DNA of 8,144 bases from positions 1-8,144 of the forward strand of contig CAZTHC010000050.1 in the NCBI GenBank assembly GCA_964613425.1, in the 5' to 3' direction. Shown here in pieces: positions 1-5,951 of this stretch (the stretch's first letter is position 1; each line of letters starts with the position of its first letter). Below the pieces are notes generated by a model. That model made no database searches and was not told the origin of the DNA. It saw only the letters and a program-made list of their open reading frames with translations. Source of the stretch: CAZTHC01 sp964613425 (GTDB taxonomy: Bacteria > Bacillota > Clostridia > TANB77 > CAG-508). The position numbers were made by a program, and so were the translations under genes.

Positions 1-645
1 AAAACAACAAAAAAAAAAACAACCACACCAAACCAAAAAAGAAGAAAAAATTGACATTATAATACTTAGCACAATCATTTCTATAGCATAATTAAGCTTT
101 ATATTTTTTATTAATGATATTAATAAAAGTATAATAGCTAATATTAAATACATAACATATCTATATATATTAAATTTTACTATATATAGATATAATATAT
201 ATCCAGATACAACAAATAATCCATATATTAATACAGATTCTTCAATTTTTTTGTATTCTTTATCTATTCCACCTATTAGTATAATTCCTATAAAATATAG
301 AAATCCAAAAAATAAATATATTAATGTATTATAGTTAAATGCATATACATTTAATTTTGTAGACAATGCAAATGCTAAAAATGTTATTCCTGATAGTATC
401 TCCAATAAAATATATCTTGCGCGAATTTTGTTTCCACAATATCTACATTTACCTTTTAAGAATATATAGCTAAATATAGGAATCAAATCTAAAAATTGTA
501 ATCTATGATTGCAATTAGGACAATATGATCTTTTATGTGTGATATCTTGCTTTAATGGAATTCTATACACTGCTAAAGTTAAGAAGCTTCCCATCATTGT
601 TCCTATTATAAATATTATTGTATAAATTATAATTTCTGCTATCAT
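1..645 (-). CDS. pilD: Prepilin peptidase (type IV leader peptidase, A24 family), 3' end cut by window edge
   Basis: This membrane aspartic protease would cleave the leader of type IV prepilins, and usually N-methylates the new N-terminus. Translating down from the ATG at 645 gives 215 open codons with no stop. Residues 4-27 form a first membrane segment ending in GSFLTLAVYRIP, the typical start of the family. Residues 42-70 hold two CxxC pairs (CPNC, CRYC), the cytoplasmic zinc-binding loop of full-length PilD. Several hydrophobic segments follow. The first catalytic aspartate is probably Asp128 in GGIDKEYKKIE. The second (GxGD motif, usually about 60 residues later) is not seen: Glu189 lies near the expected place. 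The ribosome binding site is AGAAGGG, 7 bases before the ATG. It is the last visible gene of the pilus operon, 71 bases after the pilin. The final codons (below about position 50) give an odd Cys/Phe-rich peptide and may not be genuine. Family assignment is firm; activity is uncertain. Confidence 0.85.
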   Translation of the reverse strand, partial: MIAEIIIYTIIFIIGTMMGSFLTLAVYRIPLKQDITHKRSYCPNCNHRLQFLDLIPIFSYIFLKGKCRYCGNKIRARYILLEILSGITFLAFALSTKLNVYAFNYNTLIYLFFGFLYFIGIILIGGIDKEYKKIEESVLIYGLFVVSGYILYLYIVKFNIYRYVMYLILAIILLLISLIKNIKLNYAIEMIVLSIIMSIFSSFLVWCGCFFFCCF

Positions 646-671
646 ATAATTCCCTTCTAATATAGTATTTA

Positions 672-700
672 GGGCATATGCATATATAATGCATATGCCC
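672..700 (-). promoter_or_regulatory. Intercistronic stem-loop between pilin and prepilin peptidase genes
   Basis: A perfect 11-bp inverted repeat (GGGCATATGCA, 7-base loop, TGCATATGCCC) lies just after the pilin stop and before the pilD ribosome binding site. On the transcribed minus strand it is followed by TAAATACTATA, not a run of T, so it is not a classic Rho-independent terminator. A hairpin here could block 3' exonucleases and let the pilin message outlast that of the peptidase, or act as a partial attenuator. The role is inferred; the repeat itself is exact. Confidence 0.6.
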
Positions 701-716
701 ATAAATATACAAATAA

Positions 717-950
717 TTACTCAGCAATATAGTTAGATGCTACAGCATTATTCATGTATGTTAGTATTGTGTTTATTTGTGTTACTTCATTAGCTACTGC
801 ATTTGCTGTTTCCTCTTTAGCTTGTTGAGCTTTATTTAATAAACCATCTGGCCCAAACATAACTGTTAAAGAAACACCTGCTAATATTAATAATACAATA
901 ATTGTTATTACTAATGCAACTAATGTAACACCTTTTTGTCCTTTAAACAT
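717..950 (-). CDS. Short type IV prepilin-like protein
   Basis: A 77-residue protein built as a class III signal peptide plus pilin helix: a short basic leader (MFKGQKG), then VTLVALVITIIVLLILAG as hydrophobic alpha1-N, then a charged, Ala/Gln-rich amphipathic helix to the end. Cleavage by prepilin peptidase would fall after Gly7, leaving about 70 residues. The segment GPDGLLNKAQQAKE after the helix is a pattern I associate with small clostridial pilin-like proteins. The fifth residue of the mature protein is Ala, not the usual Glu. There is no globular beta domain, so the mature subunit would be little more than a helix. The start has a strong AAAGGAGGAA site. It sits between the assembly genes and the processing peptidase, which supports a pilus role. 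It could be the major subunit or a minor pseudopilin; the sequence does not decide. Confidence 0.8.
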   Translation of the reverse strand: MFKGQKGVTLVALVITIIVLLILAGVSLTVMFGPDGLLNKAQQAKEETANAVANEVTQINTILTYMNNAVASNYIAE

Positions 951-1010
951 AAAAAATTCCTCCTTTGTAATTTTAATTTTTGTATATATTTAATTTAATA
1001 AATATTACCG

Positions 1011-1409
1011 CTATTTAGTATTTGGATTTTCATATAATGTTCCTGTTGATGGTGTAGTATTACCACTTGTACCTGTATTGCCACTTGTACCACCACTAGG
1101 GTTTGAATCTATTGTTATATTTGAATTTCCATTTGAAGTTGGAGCAAAAGGATTTACTTTTCCTTTATCATATTTTATTTTTCCAACATCATTTATTTCA
1201 TATGTAACTATTATTTGTTGTTTTTCATCGTCTGTTGTTCCCTTTAGCTCTTCACTTATTTCTTCTGGTATTGTATAAGCTATTTTTTCTGGAACAATTT
1301 TTTCTGAATTCATTGGAAGATAATCATAAAATATAATTGCCAATAATAGTATAACTACTACTGAAAGTAATAATAATATAAAAAATTCTTTTACTATTGT
1401 TTTTACCAT
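1011..1409 (-). CDS. PilP-like pilus assembly membrane protein (tentative)
   Basis: A 132-residue protein with a short cytoplasmic N-terminus, one membrane helix (about residues 8-28) and an extracytoplasmic region. Residues 84-90 read KVNPFAP, resembling the DPF/NPF motif near the N-terminus of mature PilP and of GspC-type proteins. From about residue 91 it is low complexity, rich in Gly, Ser, Thr and Asn, with repeats of the GTSGNT type. Its gene follows pilMN and pilO with a 21-base gap and an AAGGAGG site, which is the place of pilP in the classical pilMNOPQ order. A single-membrane organism has no PilQ secretin for it to bind, so if related it must do something else, perhaps stabilise PilN/PilO. 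There is no lipobox as in true PilP. The assignment rests on position and one short motif. Confidence 0.4.
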   Translation of the reverse strand: MVKTIVKEFFILLLLSVVVILLLAIIFYDYLPMNSEKIVPEKIAYTIPEEISEELKGTTDDEKQQIIVTYEINDVGKIKYDKGKVNPFAPTSNGNSNITIDSNPSGGTSGNTGTSGNTTPSTGTLYENPNTK

Positions 1410-1430
1410 GCTTTTATCCTCCTTTTTATC

Positions 1431-2186
1431 TTATTCAACTTTCTCTACTGTTCCTGCACTTGCTGATGCATCATTTGTTTTTCCATCTTTATTGGTTTCT
1501 GTATTATTTTCTGTACTATTTGTATTTGATTGAGTTTCTGTTATATTTTCTATATTTATGTCTATGTCTGTTACCTTAAATGTTGCTTGTAATATATATA
1601 AATTTCCATCTTGGGCACTTGTACCATCATCCGTTGTTTGTCCTGATGTAGTTGATGATGTTCCTGGTAGCAATGAAAAGTCTTCTATTTTAAAAGCTAA
1701 TTTTTCGTCTTCCTCTAACTTAGAAATAAATTCAGAAATTCCGTAATATGCCCCATTTAATGTAAATAGTAAATCTTTATTTCCGCTAATTCCTGAAGAT
1801 GTTTTAACTATGTCTAATTTTAAAATAACATTATTATCTGTAGCATACTTTCCAACTTTTGTCCATAAAAATTCTACTTCATATTTGTTTAATTGATTTG
1901 CTCTTCGTATATCAATTTCAGAAATATTAGCTGTCTTTTCCTGATATTCTTTTTTTATTGTTGCCAATGATTTTGCTGCATTTTCTAATTCTTTATATCG
2001 TTCTGCGTATGTTCTACTTGTAAGCATAGTGGCTTCAGATAAACTCGTATCTATATCTTCATTTAACTCTTTGATTTTTTGATAACCTAGAATGTTTATT
2101 CCAAATGCAGATACTTCATTTATGACAATGTTCCACAACAGAATTGATAATGCAATTATTATTATACCAATTAAAATTTTTCTCAT
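1431..2186 (-). CDS. pilO: PilO-like type IV pilus inner-membrane assembly protein
   Basis: A 251-residue bitopic protein. Residues 4-22 form the membrane helix, about 35-85 a charged, probably coiled-coil stretch, and about 100-210 an alpha/beta region (GAYYGISEFISKLEEDEK, then LYILQATFKVTDIDI). This matches the ferredoxin-like fold of PilO, which pairs with PilN and links the cytoplasmic PilM ring to the pilus machine. A Ser/Thr/Gly-rich loop (about 175-194) interrupts the fold, and residues 215-251 are an Asn/Thr-rich tail, both probably extracytoplasmic. Its ATG overlaps the pilMN stop as ATGA, so translation is probably coupled, as expected for partners made in fixed ratio. Sequence similarity in this family is weak; the assignment uses topology, fold pattern and gene order. 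Confidence 0.65.
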   Translation of the reverse strand: MRKILIGIIIIALSILLWNIVINEVSAFGINILGYQKIKELNEDIDTSLSEATMLTSRTYAERYKELENAAKSLATIKKEYQEKTANISEIDIRRANQLNKYEVEFLWTKVGKYATDNNVILKLDIVKTSSGISGNKDLLFTLNGAYYGISEFISKLEEDEKLAFKIEDFSLLPGTSSTTSGQTTDDGTSAQDGNLYILQATFKVTDIDINIENITETQSNTNSTENNTETNKDGKTNDASASAGTVEKVE

Positions 2187-3823
2187 GGTAAATCTCCTTC
2201 TATTGTAACTTTAACCATATTTTCCTGTTTAATGCTACTATTTGATGTAACATTAGTTAATATAGCATCTGTTTTTATTTTTCCTATAAATATTCCTAAG
2301 CTTTCATATTTTTCAGATTGTACTGTTATTACAATGTGTTTTTCTGTTGTATTCTTTATAGAAGTAATTTGCACATCATTATTATTTATTGGTACTATAG
2401 ACATTAACTCATGTAATAAAGTTGGTATTGCGTTTTTAGTCTGAAGTTTTTCTGTGATTCTCTCATCTTGAACTCTTAAGTTTTCTATTAACTTTGAATA
2501 TTTACTATTTTTTGTTTTGACTCTTTCTATATCAGCACTTATTGCTGATAATTGTATATTTGTATCTGAAATAACAGCTTGAATTTCTTCTTTTTTGCTA
2601 TTCATCTGATTTGTTACAAATAATGATAAAGTTGAATATAGTATTAATAACATTACTAATGTTATAGCAAATCTAGCTAGCATTTTTTCAAATCCATCTA
2701 GTTTTCCTGTTAATCCTAAATCAATTTTTATTTCTGGCATTACTTTTTTTGTTTTTTCTTTCTTAGGGCCTTTTCCTCCACCTATATCCATAGTTAGAAG
2801 ATTTGTTAAAGCTTTTAATTTGTTCTCTTTTTTAAAGTTAATGTCTTTAATTCCCTCTCCAAGTCCTTGTAATGCTAGTGCTATTGCTGAATTTGCTTCT
2901 ATATAATCTTTAGCATTTACTTTTAAATTCTTTGTATCAACGAAATACGGTCTTAATACTTCACATCTCATTCCAGGCATATAATCTTGGAAATATAAAT
3001 CTATATTATTAATTACTGCACCTGCCCCTGAAATGTATACATTGTCTATTTCTATTCCGCTATCTTTTAGTGTTTCTTTCACTTTTGTTACTAATTGATA
3101 TAATGTTGGCATTATATCTTCTAAATATTCGTTAGTTTCTACTTGTAAATCTTGTCCTTCTTTTGTATAAATTGTTGTATTTTTGCATATTTCATATGCT
3201 TTTGCATATGAATTTTCTTTTAAATTTATGTTTTCTAAAATTTGTTCCATTCCCAAATCTATAGTACTAACTCTATAAATTTCACCCTTGAATAGCACCG
3301 TTATTGTTGTTTTTGATTCTATATTTACTATTGCTGTATTATCTTGTGTTTTTGATAACAAATTTATGTTAGCTAGAGGTAATGATGTAACATTTTCTAG
3401 TCTGCAACCTTCTAACTCTTGTACTTTTTTAACTACTTCTGTTTTGTTTGTATATATTGACATTGCTGTTATTTTATTTTTGTCTTCTACATTAGGTGCA
3501 AAAGTATACCTGTACTCTAAAGTATTTTTATTAAAGCTTCTTTCTGTACAAAAATAATCAAATTCTGTTTTTACTGCATCTTCTAAATCTTTTTTGCTTA
3601 ACAAACTAAATAATTGAAAATATCCATATTTTTCATCTGTTAAATTAACGCATATAGAATTTTTATAACTGAATGTTTCTTCTACTATTTGCTTTAATGT
3701 TTCTTCTTTGTTTTCGAAAAATTTAATGCCAGATGCTTCTATCTTAATTTCATCTGCATTTTTAGAAACTTTTGCATATTTTATTAAGTTTTTATCTACA
3801 TATATTCCTAGGCAAGTTGGCAT
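2183..3823 (-). CDS. pilM: PilM-PilN fusion, type IV pilus assembly
   Basis: A 546-residue protein that joins two parts usually encoded separately. Residues 1-345 match the actin-like (FtsA-type) cytoplasmic protein PilM: an N-terminal GIYVDKNLIKYAKV strand pair, a middle NIESKTTITVLFKGEIYR block, and VYISGAGAVINNIDLYF at 262-278. A Lys/Gly linker follows (348-360), then a membrane helix (384-403), a coiled coil (about 408-465) and a C-terminal alpha/beta domain (468-546), which is the layout of PilN. In separate systems the PilN cytoplasmic tail docks onto PilM; here the link is covalent. Two phosphate-loop motifs are degraded: the usual DxG is YVD near the start, and DIGxxxT is NIESKTT at 167-173, so ATP binding may be weak or lost. 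This is the first gene of the operon, with an AAGGAG site. The fusion is uninterrupted. Confidence 0.8.
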   Translation of the reverse strand: MPTCLGIYVDKNLIKYAKVSKNADEIKIEASGIKFFENKEETLKQIVEETFSYKNSICVNLTDEKYGYFQLFSLLSKKDLEDAVKTEFDYFCTERSFNKNTLEYRYTFAPNVEDKNKITAMSIYTNKTEVVKKVQELEGCRLENVTSLPLANINLLSKTQDNTAIVNIESKTTITVLFKGEIYRVSTIDLGMEQILENINLKENSYAKAYEICKNTTIYTKEGQDLQVETNEYLEDIMPTLYQLVTKVKETLKDSGIEIDNVYISGAGAVINNIDLYFQDYMPGMRCEVLRPYFVDTKNLKVNAKDYIEANSAIALALQGLGEGIKDINFKKENKLKALTNLLTMDIGGGKGPKKEKTKKVMPEIKIDLGLTGKLDGFEKMLARFAITLVMLLILYSTLSLFVTNQMNSKKEEIQAVISDTNIQLSAISADIERVKTKNSKYSKLIENLRVQDERITEKLQTKNAIPTLLHELMSIVPINNNDVQITSIKNTTEKHIVITVQSEKYESLGIFIGKIKTDAILTNVTSNSSIKQENMVKVTIEGDLP

Positions 3824-3887
3824 TTTTTTCTCCTTACTTTTATATTAATTCCGACACTATTATCGAAATTAAATTGCTTATGTCTTA

Positions 3888-3915
3888 ATTTTATATTTTT
3901 CAGCGAAAAAGTCAA
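3888..3915 (-). promoter_or_regulatory. Sigma-A-type promoter of the pilus operon
   Basis: On the minus strand TTGACT (3915-3910) is followed after 16 bases by TAAAAT (3893-3888). This would start transcription near 3881, leaving a leader of about 58 bases before the pilMN ATG at 3823. The -35 matches five of six consensus bases and the -10 five of six. The spacer is one base short of ideal, which can make a promoter depend on an activator. Confidence 0.55.
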
Positions 3916-3930
3916 TATTTTGCGAATAGA

Positions 3931-3958
3931 TGTAATGTAAATGTAATATTGCTGTAAC
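3931..3958 (-). promoter_or_regulatory. Three 11-bp-phased TTACA repeats, possible response-regulator box
   Basis: Read on the minus strand, GTTACA, ATTACA and ATTACA begin at 3958, 3947 and 3936, exactly 11 bp apart, with a fourth TTACA (3940-3936) overlapping the last. The array ends about 15 bp upstream of the pilus -35 box. Head-to-tail hexamers at 11-bp spacing are the layout bound by dimers of PhoB/OmpR-family regulators (for example TTAACA-N5-TTAACA of Bacillus PhoP). Which protein binds here cannot be told. Confidence 0.4.
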
Positions 3959-3984
3959 ATTTTTTTGTTTTTCGTTTTTTCTTT

Positions 3985-4013
3985 GAATATTTATATTGTT
4001 TTTGAAAATACTA
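3985..4013 (+). promoter_or_regulatory. Sigma-G-like forespore promoter of the dodecin-spoVA operon
   Basis: GAATA (3985-3989), a 17-base spacer and AATACTA (4007-4013) fit the sigma-G consensus (GHATR, 17-18 bases, CATNHTA) with one mismatch, at the first base of the -10. spoVA operons are classically transcribed in the forespore by sigma-G, so site and genes agree. Transcription would start near 4020, about 39 bases before the first gene. In such AT-rich DNA a match of this quality can arise by chance. Confidence 0.45.
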
Positions 4014-4058
4014 ACAATTAAATGAGAAATATTTTTTAAATTTATGGAGGTTTTATTA

Positions 4059-4274
4059 ATGTCTACAAAAAAACATTTAAAGATTACAGGTACATCTACA
4101 GTATCTTGGAAAGATGCAATAAGCCAGACTATTTCAGATGCATCTAAAACAGTAGATTACTTATCTGATATTACTGTTTTAGAACAAAAAGCTAGGATTA
4201 GCGGTAATAAAATTGTTGAGTACTATGCAACTGTAGATTTGTGCTTTTCTATTGATACAGATAGAAATTCGTAA
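4059..4274 (+). CDS. Dodecin-like small protein lacking the flavin-binding residues
   Basis: A 71-residue protein with the full dodecin pattern: beta strand KHLKITGTST, a helix with SWKDAISQTISDASKT, then VLEQKARI, and EYYATVDLCFSID as the last strand. Dodecins form hollow dodecamers that sandwich flavins. The Trp stacking on flavin in known dodecins (Trp36 in Halobacterium, in the VVWAEV context) aligns with Asp37, and the Gln in the YQ pair of the last strand aligns with Tyr, so ordinary flavin binding is probably lost. The start at 4059 is chosen because GGAGG (4046-4050) lies 8 bases before it. The upstream in-frame ATG at 4044 overlaps that site and would add only five residues. It is the first gene of the spoVA operon, 16 bases before spoVAC. 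A spore-specific role, perhaps binding another small planar molecule, is only a guess. Confidence 0.8.
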   Translation: MSTKKHLKITGTSTVSWKDAISQTISDASKTVDYLSDITVLEQKARISGNKIVEYYATVDLCFSIDTDRNS

Positions 4275-4290
4275 AAAGGGGGGTATAAGA

Positions 4291-4755
4291 ATGAATCCAT
4301 TAGATACTAAAAGTGATTATCAAAACTATGTAAATAAAAAATCGCCTAATTCACCCATATTCAAAAATTGCTTTAACGCTTTTTGGGTTGGAGGTTTAAT
4401 CTGTGTAATAGGTCAATTCATTATTGAATTTTGTAAATTCAAAGGACTCGATTCTATTATGAGTTCTACAATTGCATCTATTGCATTAATCTTTCTTAGT
4501 GCTTTTCTTACTGCTTTAAACATATTTAATAGAATTGGTAAATTTGCTGGAGCAGGTTCTCTTGTTCCAATAACAGGTTTTGCAAATTCAATAGTTTCAC
4601 CAGCAATGGAATATAAATCTGAAGGATATGTTATGGGTGTAGGTGGAAAAATGTTTACCGTTGCAGGCCCAGTGCTAGTTTTTGGAATATCCACTGCAAT
4701 AATTGTTGGAATTATATATTTTATATTTAATCCACAAAGTGCAACACTTGTTTAA
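4291..4755 (+). CDS. spoVAC: Stage V sporulation protein AC
   Basis: A 154-residue membrane protein of the SpoVA complex, in the forespore inner membrane. SpoVAC is described as a mechanosensitive-type channel through which calcium-dipicolinate passes. The N-terminal 25 residues are polar. Membrane segments lie at about 28-48 (FNAFWVGGLICVIGQFIIEF), 60-80 and 124-146. The signature FAGAGSLVPITGF is at 85-97 and is shared with SpoVAE, showing that the two are paralogs. Length and ends are normal for the family. The start at 4291 follows a GGGGGG site with 7 bases between. An in-frame extension upstream would overlap the dodecin gene and has no binding site. The reading frame is intact, unlike the next two genes. 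The gap to spoVAD is unusually long (140 bases). Confidence 0.95.
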   Translation: MNPLDTKSDYQNYVNKKSPNSPIFKNCFNAFWVGGLICVIGQFIIEFCKFKGLDSIMSSTIASIALIFLSAFLTALNIFNRIGKFAGAGSLVPITGFANSIVSPAMEYKSEGYVMGVGGKMFTVAGPVLVFGISTAIIVGIIYFIFNPQSATLV

Positions 4756-4770
4756 AATTTGAATTGTATG

Positions 4771-4844
4771 GTGCAGTGTCCCCGACGACCCTCAAATGAA
4801 ATCATAAATTTATTACAATTTGTAGAGTGGGTCTGTGTCTGCAC
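4771..4844 (+). ncRNA. GC-rich foldable RNA element between spoVAC and spoVAD, family unknown
   Basis: The 140 bases between spoVAC and spoVAD contain a stretch much richer in G and C than its surroundings, which can fold as nested helices. P1 pairs GTGCAG (4771-4776) with CTGCAC (4839-4844). P2 pairs GACCC (4787-4791) with GGGTC (4829-4833). P3 pairs CAAAT (4793-4797) with ATTTG (4818-4822). An asymmetric internal loop (10 and 5 bases) lies between P1 and P2, and there is an AT-rich apical region. The last helix ends about 36 bases before the spoVAD ribosome binding site. It matches no riboswitch or ribozyme consensus I can recall. It could be a translation control element, a processing site, or the scar of a small inserted repeat. 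Confidence 0.35.
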
Positions 4845-4895
4845 GGAAAAATATTATTAAACTAAATCAAAACATAATGAAAGGAGAAAATCATA

Positions 4896-5901
4896 ATGAA
4901 AAAATTAGGAAATCAGAGTTATTTATTAGATAACCCTATAACAATTTTAGAAACCGCATCTATTGTTGGACCTAAAGAAGGGCAAGGCCCACTTTCAAAA
5001 TACTTTGACCAATGCCTAGAGGATGAATTCTTCGGTGAAAAAACGTGGGAGAAAGCTGAAAGTAGAATTATTAAAGAAACTGTTAATACTGCTGTTAGCA
5101 AATCAAATATTCCTAGTGGCAATATAGATTTTTGTTTTGCTGGTGATTTATTAAATCAATGTATTTCATCTAGTTTTGGTTTACGCGAATTAAATGTTCC
5201 TTTTTTTGGAATATTTGGTGCCTGTTCTACTTTTGTAGAGGGACTTTGTTTAGGTTCATTTTTAATGGAATCTAATAGTGTAAACAATATAATTTGTACA
5301 GCTTCTAGCCACTTTTGCAGTGCTGAAAAGCAGTTTAGGTTTCCACTTGAATTAGGAAATCAACGACCACCAACGGCTCAATGGACTGTTACTGGTGCTG
5401 GTGCCGCTATAATAACCAAGATTGGAACAGGCCCTTATATAACTAGTATTACTCCGCGGTAAAATAGTAGATATGGGTATAAAAGACTCTAATAATATGG
5501 GAGCCGCAATGGCACCTGCAGTAATGGATACCTTGATTTCTCATTTTAAAGATACCGGAAGGAATCCAAGTTATTATGATGGGATTTTCACAGGAGATTT
5601 AGGGTATGTTGGTAAAGAAATTCTAATAGATTTAATGCAAACAAAAGGTTATAACATTAAAAGTAACTATAATGACTGTGGAGTTTTGATATTTGATAAA
5701 GAACAGCAAGATACTCATTCTGGTGGTTCTGGATGCGGTTGTATTGCATCTGTATTTTCTGGATATTTATTTAAAGAGTTAAAAAATAAAAAGTTAAAGA
5801 AGATTCTTCTCATAGCAACAGGTGCTTTAACAAATAGTACAACTGCTCAGCAGGGTGAATCTATTCCATCTATTGCACATGCCGTAAGTATAGAAATTTA
5901 A
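4896..5901 (+). CDS. spoVAD: Stage V sporulation protein AD, interrupted by a +1 shift at CGG
   Basis: SpoVAD has a thiolase/KAS III-like fold and binds dipicolinic acid on its way into the spore. The first frame gives 187 residues ending SITP, then CGG TAA (5457-5462). The +1 frame resumes at GGT 5458 with GKIVDMGIKDSNNMGAAMAP and continues to the normal end at 5901, so the joined product is 334 residues, the usual length. The family has TPGK at this join, so one extra base explains the break. Landmarks seen: FAGDLLNQ at 81-88, GIFGACSTFVEG around Cys110 (the nucleophile position of the fold), TVTGAGA at 164-170, HSGGSGCGC and the C-terminal ATGALTNSTTAQQGESIPSI. The ribosome binding site is AAGGAG, 9 bases before the ATG. 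If not recoded, the product is a 188-residue truncation lacking the second half of the fold. No other stop or gap is seen, so decay, if any, is recent. Confidence 0.9.
5454..5460 (+). other. Candidate +1 frameshift site CCG-CGG-T in spoVAD
   Basis: In the incoming frame the ribosome reads CCG (5454-5456), CGG, then TAA. Skipping one base puts GGT (5458-5460) in the A site and restores the conserved TPGK. The layout is a P-site codon followed by a rare A-site arginine codon. The Pro tRNA re-pairs poorly with CGC, so the nearest model is Ty3 (GCG-AGU-U), where the incoming tRNA reads out of frame. Recoding is inferred; the one-base offset is plain in the sequence. Confidence 0.5.
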
Positions 5902-5924
5902 AAAATAGCATTAAAAATTTATTA

Positions 5925-5937
5925 GAGCAATTTGCTC
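5925..5937 (+). promoter_or_regulatory. Small hairpin before the spoVAE ribosome binding site
   Basis: GAGCA and TGCTC form a 5-bp stem with a 3-base loop in the 50-base gap between spoVAD and spoVAE. It ends 5 bases before the GGAGG site (5943-5947). It may be only a weak structure; it is noted because it could affect access to the spoVAE start. Confidence 0.25.
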
Positions 5938-5951
5938 AAATTGGAGGTTTT

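Noticed and set aside
1078..1746. Open frames on the plus strand opposite the pilus genes
   Set aside because: They lie antisense to clear coding sequence, have hydrophobic low-complexity products typical of reversed AT-rich DNA, and lack good ribosome binding sites.
4044..4058. Upstream ATG as the start of the dodecin-like gene
   Set aside because: The ATG overlaps the GGAGG site that serves the ATG at 4059, and the dodecin fold begins after the later start.
3824..4058. A small gene or RNA gene in the divergent intergenic region
   Set aside because: No open frame with a binding site and no stable fold was seen. The two promoters and the repeat array account for the space.
4771..4844. A known riboswitch or self-cleaving ribozyme
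   Set aside because: I compared it from memory with hammerhead, twister, ykkC/guanidine, c-di-GMP, ZTP, fluoride and preQ1 patterns, and no conserved core matched.
5460..5462. Stop-codon readthrough or codon reassignment instead of frameshifting in spoVAD
   Set aside because: The codon is TAA, used as an ordinary stop elsewhere in the window, and reading through it in the same frame gives no SpoVAD sequence. Only a one-base shift restores it.
5473..5901. A separate 142-residue gene starting at ATG 5473
   Set aside because: It is the C-terminal half of SpoVAD. The conserved frame begins upstream at GGT 5458, and no ribosome binding site precedes 5473. Independent translation cannot be fully excluded, but the half-fold would not stand alone.
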